From Micromonospora sp. NBC_01813 (lineage in GTDB: Bacteria; Actinomycetota; Actinomycetes; Mycobacteriales; Micromonosporaceae), in assembly GCF_035917335.1 (NCBI RefSeq), contig NZ_CP109067.1, positions 5,021,001 through 5,085,000 on the forward strand: a stretch of 64,000 nt of DNA, written 5' to 3'. Under the pieces are notes generated by a model. The model was not told the DNA's origin. It ran no database searches and saw only the letters and a list, made by a program, of their open reading frames with translations. Of this stretch, positions 36,874-45,653 are shown piece after piece. Both the position numbers and the translations under genes were made by a program. How positions within the stretch are numbered: the stretch's first letter is position 1; each line of letters begins with the position of its first letter.

Positions 36874-37329
36874 TCAGTCGCGGCGCTGCAGCCGGTGCAG
36901 TGCGGCGGCGGCGACCAGGCCGTACGCCAGGTGCGGCACGATGTCCGACACCCAGTCGGTGGCGCTCCACGTACGCGGGTCGGTCACCTTGAGCAGGGTC
37001 AGCGGCGCATCTGACCCGGCCATCGCCAGCATGGCGAGTAGCCCGGTCGCCGCCCAGATCGGCGCCCGCCGGGGGCCGGCAACGGCGTACAGCGCGCCGG
37101 CGCCGAGCCCGGTGGCGTAGCCGAGCAGCGGCCCGAGACCGGCCCGGCGGTTGCTGGCCGTCTCCTCGTCGCCGAGGTCGACGTGCAACGTCTCGGCGAG
37201 CCGACCGACGCTGCGTTCCGGCGTACTGCTCGCCGGCCTGGCCCGCCCGACCATGTCGAGGTAGCTGACCATGTTGAGGGCGCTGGTGCCGGCGGCACCG
37301 GCCAGCAGCCCACTCCAGATTCGCCGCAT
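36874..37329 (-). CDS. Hypothetical four-helix membrane protein
   Basis: A 151-residue protein with about four hydrophobic segments (IWSGLLAGAAGTSALNMVSYL, LGYATGLGAGALYAVAG, IWAATGLLAMLAMAG, PHLAYGLVAAAAL) and one soluble loop. No family recognised. ATG 37329 begins the first helix; the extension to 37365 adds nothing conserved. The 3' flank carries three TCAGTCGCG copies (36850-36880). Confidence 0.75.
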   Translation of the reverse strand: MRRIWSGLLAGAAGTSALNMVSYLDMVGRARPASSTPERSVGRLAETLHVDLGDEETASNRRAGLGPLLGYATGLGAGALYAVAGPRRAPIWAATGLLAMLAMAGSDAPLTLLKVTDPRTWSATDWVSDIVPHLAYGLVAAAALHRLQRRD

Positions 37330-37375
37330 GCCGACCGCGTACCCGGTCAGTGGGCCGGCTAACACAATATGATCC

Positions 37376-38287
37376 GTGGATCATCTGGCCCAGTTGCGCC
37401 GTAACGCCCAGGAACTCGACATCCCGCCGCAGGCCGCCGAGTGGCTGCTGGGGTTCGCCCGGCCGCGCATCGTGCTGCACCGCGACGGACGACCACGGTT
37501 CGGTGCCGGCCCGGCGGCGGCGACCGGGCCGATCGCCGGCTACCTCGGCGGCGACCCGATGCTGTCTGACGACGTCGAATGGTCCGGGTTTCCGCACTTC
37601 ATCGCCGCCGTCGACGGCGCCGCCCTGCCGTCCGGCGTGCTCGACGTCCCCTTCCCCGCCGACGGCACGCTGTTGTTCTTCGCCAACGCGGGCGAGTTGG
37701 CGTGGGGCACCGACGCCCACGGCCGGGACGTCTCGGACACGTACGGCCGGATCGTTTACGTCCCGCCCGGTACGCCGACGGCCGCGCGGACGCCGGGGCC
37801 CGACCACCCGCCGTTCCGCGCCGAACGGGTGCCGCTGCGCTACGAAATCGCCTGGACGATGCCGGGGCACAACTCGCCGGAGTATCTGCAGCTCACCGGC
37901 AAGGCCCGCGACCTGTTCGACAAGTACCGCGGCTGCGAGATCGGCCACCCGTCGCCGGCGTCCGCCGGGGTGCTGACCATCGGCGGTCATTCCACAGTGG
38001 TACAGGAGCATCCGCTGGACGGCCTGTATCCACCCGGCTGTGAACTCGACTACGACTTCGACGACGATGCCGAAGCCGCCGCCGCCCGCTGCCCGGACGA
38101 CCTACCGCTGCCGCCGCGCCCCGGCCCGCAGATCGCCCCGGACGCCGAATGGGTTGCCCTCGCAGAGCTGAAAGAGCACCTGAACTGGGGCAAGACGCCG
38201 ACCATCACCTTCTGGACGGTACGCCGCGACCGCTTGGCCGCCCGCCGCTTCGACCAGGTCTGCTACCAGCTCGACCTCAACGATTAG
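37376..38287 (+). CDS. DUF1963 (YwqG-like) protein
   Basis: A 303-residue soluble protein. GYLGGDPMLSDDVEWSG and a later GTLLFFAN block match DUF1963, a cytosolic family of unknown function also found as YwqG in Bacillus. Start taken as GTG 37376. It is divergent from the small membrane protein and followed by a palindrome at 38324. Confidence 0.8.
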   Translation: MDHLAQLRRNAQELDIPPQAAEWLLGFARPRIVLHRDGRPRFGAGPAAATGPIAGYLGGDPMLSDDVEWSGFPHFIAAVDGAALPSGVLDVPFPADGTLLFFANAGELAWGTDAHGRDVSDTYGRIVYVPPGTPTAARTPGPDHPPFRAERVPLRYEIAWTMPGHNSPEYLQLTGKARDLFDKYRGCEIGHPSPASAGVLTIGGHSTVVQEHPLDGLYPPGCELDYDFDDDAEAAAARCPDDLPLPPRPGPQIAPDAEWVALAELKEHLNWGKTPTITFWTVRRDRLAARRFDQVCYQLDLND

Positions 38288-38323
38288 GCGCGCACCGGCC
38301 GGAAGCCGAACTCTGTTTCACTC

Positions 38324-38342
38324 TGATCCCCCTGCGGGATCA
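38324..38342. repeat. Inverted repeat between DUF1963 and STAND genes
   Basis: TGATCCC-CCTGC-GGGATCA, perfect 7-bp arms. AAAA rather than a T tract follows, so it is not a classical terminator for the upstream gene; it may be an operator for the downstream STAND gene. Confidence 0.5.
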
Positions 38343-38412
38343 AAATCCCCCAAGGGGTCATTGCCATCATCACCGAGGCTCAGGTGGCGACATCGGTCTA
38401 TACCATCGAGCG

Positions 38413-40890
38413 ATGAGGTGGCGCATTTTTGTCGTCGCAGTTCTGATTCTGGTCCTTGTCGAGGGCGTCCTGGCATGGCTGTTCCTGAGCATCGGCCTCG
38501 GGCAAAGTGACCAGGTCGCATCCGTGCTGAGCCTGCTGTTGGCGGTCATCACCGCTACGGCGACCGTGACCGGAGCGCTGCGACGACGAGACCGTGGCAC
38601 GGACGTGGTCGCCACCCCGATCCCCGCGCAGCTCGTTGCGTCCACGCGGTACTTCACCGGCCGAACCGCCGAGGTGACCCGACTCAGCCGACAACTGCGG
38701 CAATCCGCCACGGCGCCCACTGTGGTGCTGATCTCGGGAACCGCAGGAGTGGGCAAGACCGCGCTGGCCATGCACTGGGCTCATCGGAGCCGCACGCACT
38801 TCCCCGACGGACAACTGCACGTCAACCTGCAGGGCTACCACCTCAATCAAGCCGTACCACCACACGACGCCCTGACGGTCTTCCTTTCTGGTCTCGGTGT
38901 CGCCGGCCCGTCGATTCCAGAGGGTCTCGACGAACGCACCGCGCTGTACCGCAGTCTGGTTGCCGGCCGTCGGATGCTCGTCGTGCTCGACAACGCCGGC
39001 TCGGCGGACCAGGTCCGCCCGCTGCTCCCTGGCACCGGGCCGAGCATGGTCCTGATCACCAGCCGGGACACGCTCGCCGGTCTGTCGACCACCACCGACG
39101 TCACCCGGATCGGTCTGCCCCGGATGCCGGACGCGGACTCACTGGCCTTGCTGGCCAAGCTGGTTGGCCCGCGAGCTGAGGCCGAGCCGGACGCTCTTCG
39201 CGCGGTGGCCGACGGCTGCGCCGGGCTGCCGCTCGCCCTGCGCATCGCCGCGCAGCGGATGGCGGAGTATCCAGGCGAGCCCTTGGCCCAGCTTGCCCAC
39301 GAACTCGCCGAGACTACGGCGATGACCGCGCTCAGCCCTTCCGGTGACCCGTACAGTGCGATCCGAACGGTCTTCTCCTGGTCGTACCGCCGGCTTCCCG
39401 GCGAGGCCGAACGGAGCGCGCTGCGAATGATCGGCGTGCATCCCGGACCCGACTTCGACGCGTACGCCGTGGCGGCGCTGACGTCCACCACACTGGACGA
39501 CTCGTGGCGCCTGATACACGAGCTCGCACGGGCGAATCTGGTCGAGCCACGGGGTGATGGGCGCTTCGCCCTGCACGACCTGCTCCGCCAATACGCCCTG
39601 GACCTCGCCGGCCAGGAGGGCTCGGTGGACGAGGCACGCCGTCTCCTGTTCGACCATTACCGGGCGAGTGCCTCGGTCGCCGTCGGAGTGCTGTACCCGT
39701 CGCTACGCACCACGCTGCCTGCGGTCCCCATGTCCACCGTCGAGGCCACTGAACTGGACGAGCCCGAGACCGCCCGGGCCTGGCTCCGACAAGAGATACC
39801 GGTGCTGGTGCGGGTGGTCACCACCGCCGAACGCCACCTGCCTCGGCATGCAGTCGACCTGGCCACGATTCTCAGCCGGCACCTGGACACCATCGGCATG
39901 CTGCCAGCAGCATCAACCGTGCACGAGGCGGCGGTACGGGCAGCGACCTCTCTCGGCGATCAGGCGGCACTCGGCACCGCGCTAAAGGATCGGGCGGGGG
40001 TTGAGCTACGGCGAAGTCGGTATGGCCCGGCGCGTGAATACGGAGAACGGGCGCTGGCCGCCGCGCGCCGGGCGCACGACCACCGCGGCCAGGCGATAGC
40101 GCTGCTGCTACTCGGCATGGTCGCCTTCTGGCAGGGCGATCAGGCGCGGGCCATGGCGCTCTACCGTGAGGCCCTCGACCTGGCGGTGGTGGCAGGCGAC
40201 GAGCCACTAATAGGAAGAATCTGGTACAGCATCGGCACTGTCCTGCACAAACAGCGGCAGCACGCTGAGGCAGCCGACGCCTGCCGGAAGGCCCTCGATC
40301 TGGCCGTCCAGAACGGCGACGATCAAGCCGAGGCCGCCGCACACTCAGGGCTGGGCCTCATCGCCGCTGCGGAGGGACAGGCCGACGAGTCGGCCGAGCA
40401 CCACAGACGCTCGATCGAGATGCTGAGCCGGCTGGGAGACCGGACCCTGTTGGTCGGTGCACTCTGGGAGCACGCCGACTCCCTGCGGGACCTGGGCCAG
40501 CTCGGGTCGGCCCGGGACCGATACGAGCAGGCGCTCGAAGTCGCCCAGGAGTTGGGGGATCAGGGCAGCTACGCGTTGATTCTCAACGACCTGGCGGAGA
40601 CGCTCCTGCGACAGGGCCGGCGTTCCGCTGCGCGGCGTGCATACGAGCGGGCTGCGGTGGCGGCGGCAAGCTGCCCCGACGACATCGCGCTCGCTGCGGC
40701 CTACCACGGACTGGCGGGCATCTGCATAGCGCGCCGCCGTCGGGCGGCAGCGCATCGCTACGCCACCGAGGCCCGGCGCCTCTACGCGCTGCACGACCAC
40801 CCTGCGACATCGACGCTCGACGACTTTATCCAGCAACGTCTGCAGCGAACCCCCGCTATGGGCCGAGCATCCAGGGCCAAAACGTCCTGA
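38413..40890 (+). CDS. Membrane-anchored STAND NTPase with TPR repeats
   Basis: An 825-residue protein: two N-terminal membrane helices (IFVVAVLILVLVEGVLAWLF; VASVLSLLLAVITATATVTG), an NB-ARC-like ATPase (P-loop SGTAGVGKTALAM, Walker B RMLVVLDNAG, GLPLALRIA), a winged-helix region, then about seven TPR units (nt 39950-40790). The order is as in AfsR/SARP regulators but with a membrane anchor in place of a DNA-binding domain. STAND proteins switch by nucleotide-driven oligomerisation; roles include transcription control and, in some families, phage defence. A TATACC element lies just upstream of ATG 38413. Confidence 0.88.
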   Translation: MRWRIFVVAVLILVLVEGVLAWLFLSIGLGQSDQVASVLSLLLAVITATATVTGALRRRDRGTDVVATPIPAQLVASTRYFTGRTAEVTRLSRQLRQSATAPTVVLISGTAGVGKTALAMHWAHRSRTHFPDGQLHVNLQGYHLNQAVPPHDALTVFLSGLGVAGPSIPEGLDERTALYRSLVAGRRMLVVLDNAGSADQVRPLLPGTGPSMVLITSRDTLAGLSTTTDVTRIGLPRMPDADSLALLAKLVGPRAEAEPDALRAVADGCAGLPLALRIAAQRMAEYPGEPLAQLAHELAETTAMTALSPSGDPYSAIRTVFSWSYRRLPGEAERSALRMIGVHPGPDFDAYAVAALTSTTLDDSWRLIHELARANLVEPRGDGRFALHDLLRQYALDLAGQEGSVDEARRLLFDHYRASASVAVGVLYPSLRTTLPAVPMSTVEATELDEPETARAWLRQEIPVLVRVVTTAERHLPRHAVDLATILSRHLDTIGMLPAASTVHEAAVRAATSLGDQAALGTALKDRAGVELRRSRYGPAREYGERALAAARRAHDHRGQAIALLLLGMVAFWQGDQARAMALYREALDLAVVAGDEPLIGRIWYSIGTVLHKQRQHAEAADACRKALDLAVQNGDDQAEAAAHSGLGLIAAAEGQADESAEHHRRSIEMLSRLGDRTLLVGALWEHADSLRDLGQLGSARDRYEQALEVAQELGDQGSYALILNDLAETLLRQGRRSAARRAYERAAVAAASCPDDIALAAAYHGLAGICIARRRRAAAHRYATEARRLYALHDHPATSTLDDFIQQRLQRTPAMGRASRAKTS

Positions 40891-41076
40891 CCTTTCACGC
40901 ACCGCCACCGATCGCGTGTACGTGTATCGCGGCGAGGCGGCGTACCGACGAGGGGTGGCCCTGGGACAGTTCGGCCGGAATGAACCCGATTTCGCGCTCG
41001 TGCATAGAGATTGCAGAGGGAAGTAGGCAGGAGAGGACAGGTAGATCGTGAACCGTGCGCCGTCGATGGGCTCCGG

Positions 41077-41703
41077 GTGAGCGGCGTCTCTGCGGAGCCG
41101 AGTGATGACGCGGCGACCATCGTCGCGTCGCTCGACGATCCCGATCGCTTCGCGCAGGTGTACGCGAAACACGTCGGGATGTTGTACGGCTACGCGTACC
41201 GGCGGGTGGGTCGGGAGATCGCTGAGGATGTCGTCGCGGACGCATTCGTGGCGGCGTTCCGGGCCCGGCACACCTACGACCCGGACTACCCGAACGCGTA
41301 CCCGTGGCTGCTCACGATCGTGCATCGTGAGCTGGCCCGCCATCATCGCACCGAAAACGCCCGATACCGGGCGTACCTGCGGGTGAAGCCGGACAGCGGC
41401 GAGGAGTCGTTCGCGGACCGGGTGGCAGCCTCGGCGTCCGCCCAGGCATGGCGTCGGCCGCTGGTCACAGCGCTCGCCCGGCTCGGCCGTAGGGAACGGG
41501 ACGTGCTCCTGCTGGTCGCCTGGGGCGACCTGAGCTACGAAGAGGTCGCCCGAGCCTTGGACATCCCGGTCGGCACTGTCCGATCACGACTCAACCGGGC
41601 CCGCCGGAAAATGCGGGAGGCGTTGGCGTGCGACCCGGCCCGGAGCGCCTCCGCCGGCAGTCGCATCGAGGCGCGATGGTGGCAGAAGTGGAGTGGGGCG
41701 TGA
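41077..41703 (+). CDS. ECF sigma factor, second ECF/CU044_5270 module
   Basis: A 208-residue sigma factor: region 2 YAYRRVGREIAEDVVADAFVAAF and YPWLLTIVHRELARHHR, region 4 LGRRERDVLLLVAWGDLSYEEVARALDIPVGTVRSRLNRARRKM. Start taken as GTG 41077, where homology begins; ribosome site weak. Its stop overlaps the GTG of the next gene (GTGA), so the downstream CU044_5270 protein is translated with it. Confidence 0.88.
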   Translation: MSGVSAEPSDDAATIVASLDDPDRFAQVYAKHVGMLYGYAYRRVGREIAEDVVADAFVAAFRARHTYDPDYPNAYPWLLTIVHRELARHHRTENARYRAYLRVKPDSGEESFADRVAASASAQAWRRPLVTALARLGRRERDVLLLVAWGDLSYEEVARALDIPVGTVRSRLNRARRKMREALACDPARSASAGSRIEARWWQKWSGA

Positions 41704-42695
41704 GTGAAATGGATCGACTCAGGGAGCTCGGCGCGGCTTTGGCCCCGAACGCCGGGGACGCGCCGACGGCCTGGTGCAGCCGCAGTCTCGACGGACCCAG
41801 CCCGGAAACGGCAGGGCCGTCTGGTGGCACGGTCTGGCTCGGCGGGCGGTGGAGCCTCGGCATTGCCGGCGCGGCCTTGGCGGCAGTCCTCGTCGTCGCC
41901 GTGGGCGCGGCCGTAGGAGACGGGTGGCCGGCCGGTGGATCAGCGCCACCTGCGGATACCGCCGAGGCCGCCGACATCCTGCGGACCGCCGCGTTGGTGG
42001 CCCAAGAGGCGGAGCCTGCCGTCCCGCAAGCTGGGCAGTTCGTGTTCACCGAGACGGTGGCGAGCCCGGTCAAGCAGATGCAGCAGCCGGACGGTGGCTT
42101 CACCACCAGCACTGGGCCGCCGGTGTTGCGGCAGACCTGGCTGTCGGCCGTCGGGACCCAGGACGGATTGATCCGGGACCGGGCGTACCAGCAGGACCAG
42201 GCCGCGCTCCACGACCTCGTCCTGCCGGCATGTCCTGCGGGTCGGTCCGGCCCATCCGCCGATCCGATGGTGGACCGACCGTGTACGCCGCAGCCGGGTT
42301 ACGACGCGGGGATGCCGGACAGCCCGGCGTCGGTGCTCGACTGGCTCCGAGCCGACGTGTCTTCGACGGGAGGATCGCCGGCGACAGCCTCCGCCTCCCC
42401 CGGTGGCGGCGCCGCTGACGCACTCGTCTTTGAGCGAGCCGCCGAGTTGCTGGTTGGCGGTAGATATCTCACCTCAAGCCAGCGAAGCGCCCTGTTCGCC
42501 GCACTGGCCTCGCTGCCGGGGGTGACCGTCCGACAGCAGGTGCAGGACCTGGCCAACCGTGACGGGGTAGGGGTCGGCATGGCCGGGGCGACGACACTCA
42601 TCTTCGACGCGACGTCGTTCATATTCCTCGGCACCCCCAACAGCGCCCTGCTACGCCAGACCATCGTGGATGACGCCGGTGCACTCGAGTCCTAG
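41700..42695 (+). CDS. CU044_5270-family single-pass membrane protein
   Basis: A 331-residue protein: about 50 cytoplasmic residues, one membrane helix (GIAGAALAAVLVVAVGAAV), then an extracytoplasmic domain ending in the family's GATTLIFDATSFIFLG block. Overlaps the sigma stop. Probable partner of the sigma factor. Its TAG stop shares CTAG with the stop of the convergent gene. Confidence 0.82.
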   Translation: MSEMDRLRELGAALAPNAGDAPTAWCSRSLDGPSPETAGPSGGTVWLGGRWSLGIAGAALAAVLVVAVGAAVGDGWPAGGSAPPADTAEAADILRTAALVAQEAEPAVPQAGQFVFTETVASPVKQMQQPDGGFTTSTGPPVLRQTWLSAVGTQDGLIRDRAYQQDQAALHDLVLPACPAGRSGPSADPMVDRPCTPQPGYDAGMPDSPASVLDWLRADVSSTGGSPATASASPGGGAADALVFERAAELLVGGRYLTSSQRSALFAALASLPGVTVRQQVQDLANRDGVGVGMAGATTLIFDATSFIFLGTPNSALLRQTIVDDAGALES

Positions 42696-44458
42696 CTCGA
42701 CAGGATGGTGTGGGTGCCGTCGGGGTGGAGGCGGATGGTGACGGGCTGGCCGGGGTGGGTAGCGGCGAGGCGGCGTACCTCGGTGATGAGGCCAGCCACG
42801 TCGGGATCGGGACCGACCGTCGCCAGCTGTTGTGGGACGGACATCGGTTGTTCGGGGTTGGCGGGCAGGGTGGCGCGCAGCGCGCCGTGCAGGTATCGGT
42901 GGCAGAAGGCGACGGCTTCGGGCAGGCAGGCGCTGGTCGGCAGCGGGTCGACGGTCAACGGGGTGGCGGGGTCGACGACCCGTACCGACCAGGTGTGGCC
43001 TTGCAGCAGTTCGGGTTGGCCGGCGTTGCGGTGGTGGTCGGTGACGTTGACGTCCAGGGCGAGGCCGAGACCACGCACGACGGCGGCGAGTTCGGCGAGG
43101 GTGGGGCCGGGCCAGTGGTTGGCGCGGACCAGGAGTCGGCCGCCGTCGTTGGTGGCGGCGACCTCCCCGAGGTACGCGTCGACCGGGTCCCCGCCGCCGT
43201 CGGCGACCTGGCTGACGCCGAGGCGCAGGTGCTGTTCGATGACGTGTTCGCCGTCGATGTCGGTCAGGTCGGTCGGCTCGACACCGAACTGCGCCGCGAG
43301 CGGGCCGACCTGGTAGTGCTCGCCGAGCTGCCACACAGAGGTGCCGGACTTCCGGTCGGTGAGCGTCAGGGTCGGCGGCTGCCGGCCGTCGTCGTCGGGT
43401 CGCCAGTTGCGGTGCATGGTCCGGCCGCGCAGGTCGGTGACGGTCAGCACCGCGCCGCGCCGCACCCGCCGGGTGCCGTAACAGTCCAGGCAGAACGGCG
43501 GATTGTCGACGTCGGCGCACCGGGTGCACCGGTGGGTGGGGATCGGCTCGCCCCAGTACGTCGGGTTCGGTGGCTCCCAGCCGCGTACGAACCGGCCGGC
43601 GGTTTCGGCCGGTCGCAGGCTGACGTGCCACCAGTTCCGGTTGCGCCAGATGGCCTGCGCGCCGCCGTGCTGCTCGGCGTCGCTGAGCATCCGGCGTTCC
43701 AGCTGGTCGAGGTCGTGGCCGCCGGGGTGGCTGTCGAGCCCGACCGGCACCGCAGCCGGGGTGAGCGCATCCTCGGTCAGGTAGTGGGCGGGCAGTCCCG
43801 GGTTGGCGACCGTCAGGCCGGTCACGGCGCGGTCGGCGGGGATGGTGGCGAGCGCCGTCGACAGGTCCCCGATCCACCGGTGCTGGTAGTCGGGCACCGC
43901 GCCGCCGGCGAACTCGAACCGTACGTCCCAGCTCAGCCCACGCCCGATGGAGCTGGGTCGGATTTCGAGGACCAGGTCGACGTGCAGCTGATCGGCGAGC
44001 GCACACAGCCGGCCCAGCAGCCGACCCGGATCCCCCGGTGGGGGTGGTTCGGTGCTGCGGCCGAGCAGGACCAGCCACGGCGTGGCCCGCCGGTCGGCGA
44101 GCGCCGCCGCCTCCCACTTGCGGCGGTCCCGCTCCGGGATGCCGGGCTGCCACTGCACCGGCAGCATCAGCCCGGACGACGGCCGCCGGCCCGGCTCGTC
44201 GGGGAAGTCTGGGTCGCGCAGCGTCGCCGCGGCCACCCCCGCGCGGGTCGCCAGGTCCGTGACGATCGGCGCGTACGGCAGCCACCAGGTGCCGCCCGGC
44301 GTCGGCAACGGCGTGAACGAACCCGGGACGAGACTGGTCGACGCCACCTGCCCGGTGTCGAGGTTGCCGACAGTGAAGACGAGTTGCGCCCGCCGATGCT
44401 CGGACCCGACCCCGGCGAGGTAGCGCGAACCGGCCGGCACCCGGTCGACCCCGGTCAC
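42692..44458 (-). CDS. Hypothetical protein with CxxC zinc finger
   Basis: A 588-residue soluble protein. A central four-cysteine cluster, CTRCADVDNPPFCLDCYG (nt about 43470-43525), looks like a DnaJ-type or rubredoxin-like zinc site. Other regions are alpha/beta with no recognised catalytic motif; the C-terminal 60 residues (DVAGLITEVRRLAATHPGQPVTIRLHPDGTH) form a small separate domain. GTG 44458 overlaps the upstream gene's TGA (GTGA), so it is coupled to the DivIVA-like gene and probably works with it. No family known to me. Confidence 0.75.
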   Translation of the reverse strand: MTGVDRVPAGSRYLAGVGSEHRRAQLVFTVGNLDTGQVASTSLVPGSFTPLPTPGGTWWLPYAPIVTDLATRAGVAAATLRDPDFPDEPGRRPSSGLMLPVQWQPGIPERDRRKWEAAALADRRATPWLVLLGRSTEPPPPGDPGRLLGRLCALADQLHVDLVLEIRPSSIGRGLSWDVRFEFAGGAVPDYQHRWIGDLSTALATIPADRAVTGLTVANPGLPAHYLTEDALTPAAVPVGLDSHPGGHDLDQLERRMLSDAEQHGGAQAIWRNRNWWHVSLRPAETAGRFVRGWEPPNPTYWGEPIPTHRCTRCADVDNPPFCLDCYGTRRVRRGAVLTVTDLRGRTMHRNWRPDDDGRQPPTLTLTDRKSGTSVWQLGEHYQVGPLAAQFGVEPTDLTDIDGEHVIEQHLRLGVSQVADGGGDPVDAYLGEVAATNDGGRLLVRANHWPGPTLAELAAVVRGLGLALDVNVTDHHRNAGQPELLQGHTWSVRVVDPATPLTVDPLPTSACLPEAVAFCHRYLHGALRATLPANPEQPMSVPQQLATVGPDPDVAGLITEVRRLAATHPGQPVTIRLHPDGTHTILSS

Positions 44459-44871
44459 GCGGCAACCCCCGCCCCGAGCTGCTGCATCTGCTGGAACTGC
44501 TGCGACTGCCAGTCCCGCAACGCCTGCTTGACCCGTACGTTCTCGTCCTGGGTGGCTGCCAGCTCGGCCCGTAGCGCGGTCAACTCGTCGGCGACCACGT
44601 GCAGAAACGCCCGTACCTCGGTGGGGTCGCAACCGCGCCGGACGCGGTCGCCGAACCGGCGGTCCCGGACCAGGCCGGGGCTGATCGACGGCCGCACCGG
44701 CCGCCCGTAGTAGTGGCCGACCGCGTTCGGGCTACGCCGCACCGGCGGACGCGGCCCGGCCACCGCCGATGCCGCAGCCGCGTTGCGGGTGTGTTGGGTG
44801 ATCTCGGCGAGCAGCCGCCGGGCCCGCCGGCTACGCACCGGCCGACGGAAGAAGTCAAGGAATCTGCGCAC
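44455..44871 (-). CDS. Short DivIVA-domain-like coiled-coil protein
   Basis: A 138-residue protein: basic N-terminus VRRFLDFFRRPV, Pro/Arg linker, then a DivIVA-like segment (FGDRVRRGCDPTEVRAFLHVVADELTALRAEL) and a coiled coil ending in Gln-rich QSQQFQQMQQ. DivIVA proteins scaffold membrane or polar complexes; this one lacks most of the long coiled coil. GTG 44871 is chosen because AAGGCGGT precedes it and the same N-terminus recurs in the leader ORF at 45283. Operon with the zinc-finger protein downstream. Confidence 0.72.
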   Translation of the reverse strand: MRRFLDFFRRPVRSRRARRLLAEITQHTRNAAAASAVAGPRPPVRRSPNAVGHYYGRPVRPSISPGLVRDRRFGDRVRRGCDPTEVRAFLHVVADELTALRAELAATQDENVRVKQALRDWQSQQFQQMQQLGAGVAA

Positions 44872-44948
44872 GGTTGGTACCGCCTTTCCGGGTTCACGGG
44901 GATCGGGCAACGTCTTGGGGGCCAGGGGTATGAGCTGCGGGGCGCAGT

Positions 44949-45227
44949 TCATGTCGGGTGGTCGCCGCCAGGTCGGCGGCGTCGCTGGTCAGGTGCCCAG
45001 CGGAGTCCGGCCCGCTGGACGAAGATCTCGCGCCGTTCACGGGCTTCGCCGTCGGGTGCCAGCAGGTAGCCGGTGAGCCAGACCCAGCCCTGATACGTCG
45101 GTCGCGGGTCCACTGTCGCCACCCGGAACCGGAATCCTCTGCCAGCCTTGAACTGGACACTCGCCCGACCATCGATGATCAATTCGTCGCCGGGACGGGG
45201 CTCCGCCGGGGACCGACTGTCCGGCAC
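44949..45227 (-). CDS. Small hypothetical beta-barrel-like protein
   Basis: A 92-residue protein, mostly beta (GDELIIDGRASVQFKAGRGFRFRVATVD, GWVWLTGYLL), with an Arg-rich C-terminus (REIFVQRAGLRWAPDQRRRR). No recognised family; an OB- or SH3-like fold is a guess. The GTG start is 2 bp after the stop of the leader ORF, so reinitiation is likely. 77 bp upstream of the DivIVA-like gene. Confidence 0.6.
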   Translation of the reverse strand: MPDSRSPAEPRPGDELIIDGRASVQFKAGRGFRFRVATVDPRPTYQGWVWLTGYLLAPDGEARERREIFVQRAGLRWAPDQRRRRPGGDHPT

Positions 45228-45229
45228 GG

Positions 45230-45283
45230 CTACCGATCAGCGGCCGGCATGATCGCGCCGAAGAAATCGAGGAGTCTGCGCAC
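45230..45283 (-). CDS. 17-residue leader ORF related to the DivIVA-like N-terminus
   Basis: GTG at 45283, stop TAG at 45230, encoding VRRLLDFFGAIMPAADR. Its first eight residues and about 60 bp of flanking DNA, including the ribosome site region, closely match the start of the DivIVA-like gene 410 bp downstream. It ends two bases before the next GTG. It may be a true leader peptide or the stub left by a partial duplication. Confidence 0.5.
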   Translation of the reverse strand: MRRLLDFFGAIMPAADR

Positions 45284-45356
45284 GGTAGGACCGCCTTCCG
45301 AGGTTCACGGGTCGGGCATGGAGATCAGGTCAGGTCAGGTGAGGAAACGGGTGGAA

Positions 45357-45410
45357 GGGCGGCCCGACCCCGAACGAGGGCGCGGAGGTCGGGCCGCCCG
45401 CCCTGCGGGC
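45357..45410 (-). promoter_or_regulatory. Competing hairpins in the upstream region of the DivIVA-like operon
   Basis: GGGCGGCCCGACC (45357-45369) pairs perfectly with 45387-45399. The latter's end also belongs to a second perfect hairpin, GCCCGC-CCT-GCGGGC (45396-45410). The two structures exclude each other. On the minus strand both would be transcribed before the leader ORF if the promoter lies beyond 45410, an attenuator-like layout. No T tract was seen. Confidence 0.4.
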
Positions 45411-45561
45411 GCAGCCTCAATCGGCGGTACGCCCACAGGGCCGTTCTTGTGGATTGCCGGAGTGGCATCAGGCAGCGGTGGAGCGGCCGGGCACCGCTCC
45501 GACGCGTCAATGCCACCCCGGCAGGACACCCACAGTGCCTAGCTGGGGGGATCCGTGAGCT

Positions 45562-45586
45562 ACTTTACCGACGTTGTTGGTAAAGT
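45562..45586. promoter_or_regulatory. GntR-type operator
   Basis: ACTTTACC-9 bp-GGTAAAGT, perfect 8-bp arms, 68 bp upstream of the small GntR gene. AT-rich arms and spacing suit a dimeric winged-helix regulator; autoregulation is likely. Confidence 0.65.
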
Positions 45587-45653
45587 CAACGTTGCGCTTG
45601 AAGTTGCCTCACGGCTTGTGATCGAATGTGTGGGCCTAGCTGGGAGTTCCCGC

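Larger units (their letters stand above)
45284..45653. other. Intergenic region between DivIVA-like operon and GntR gene
   Basis: 370 bp holding, left to right: the 5' flank of the leader ORF, three tandem CAGGT units (about 45326-45341), the competing hairpins at 45357-45410, and the GntR operator at 45562-45586. It should contain divergent promoters. No further gene seen. Confidence 0.6.
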
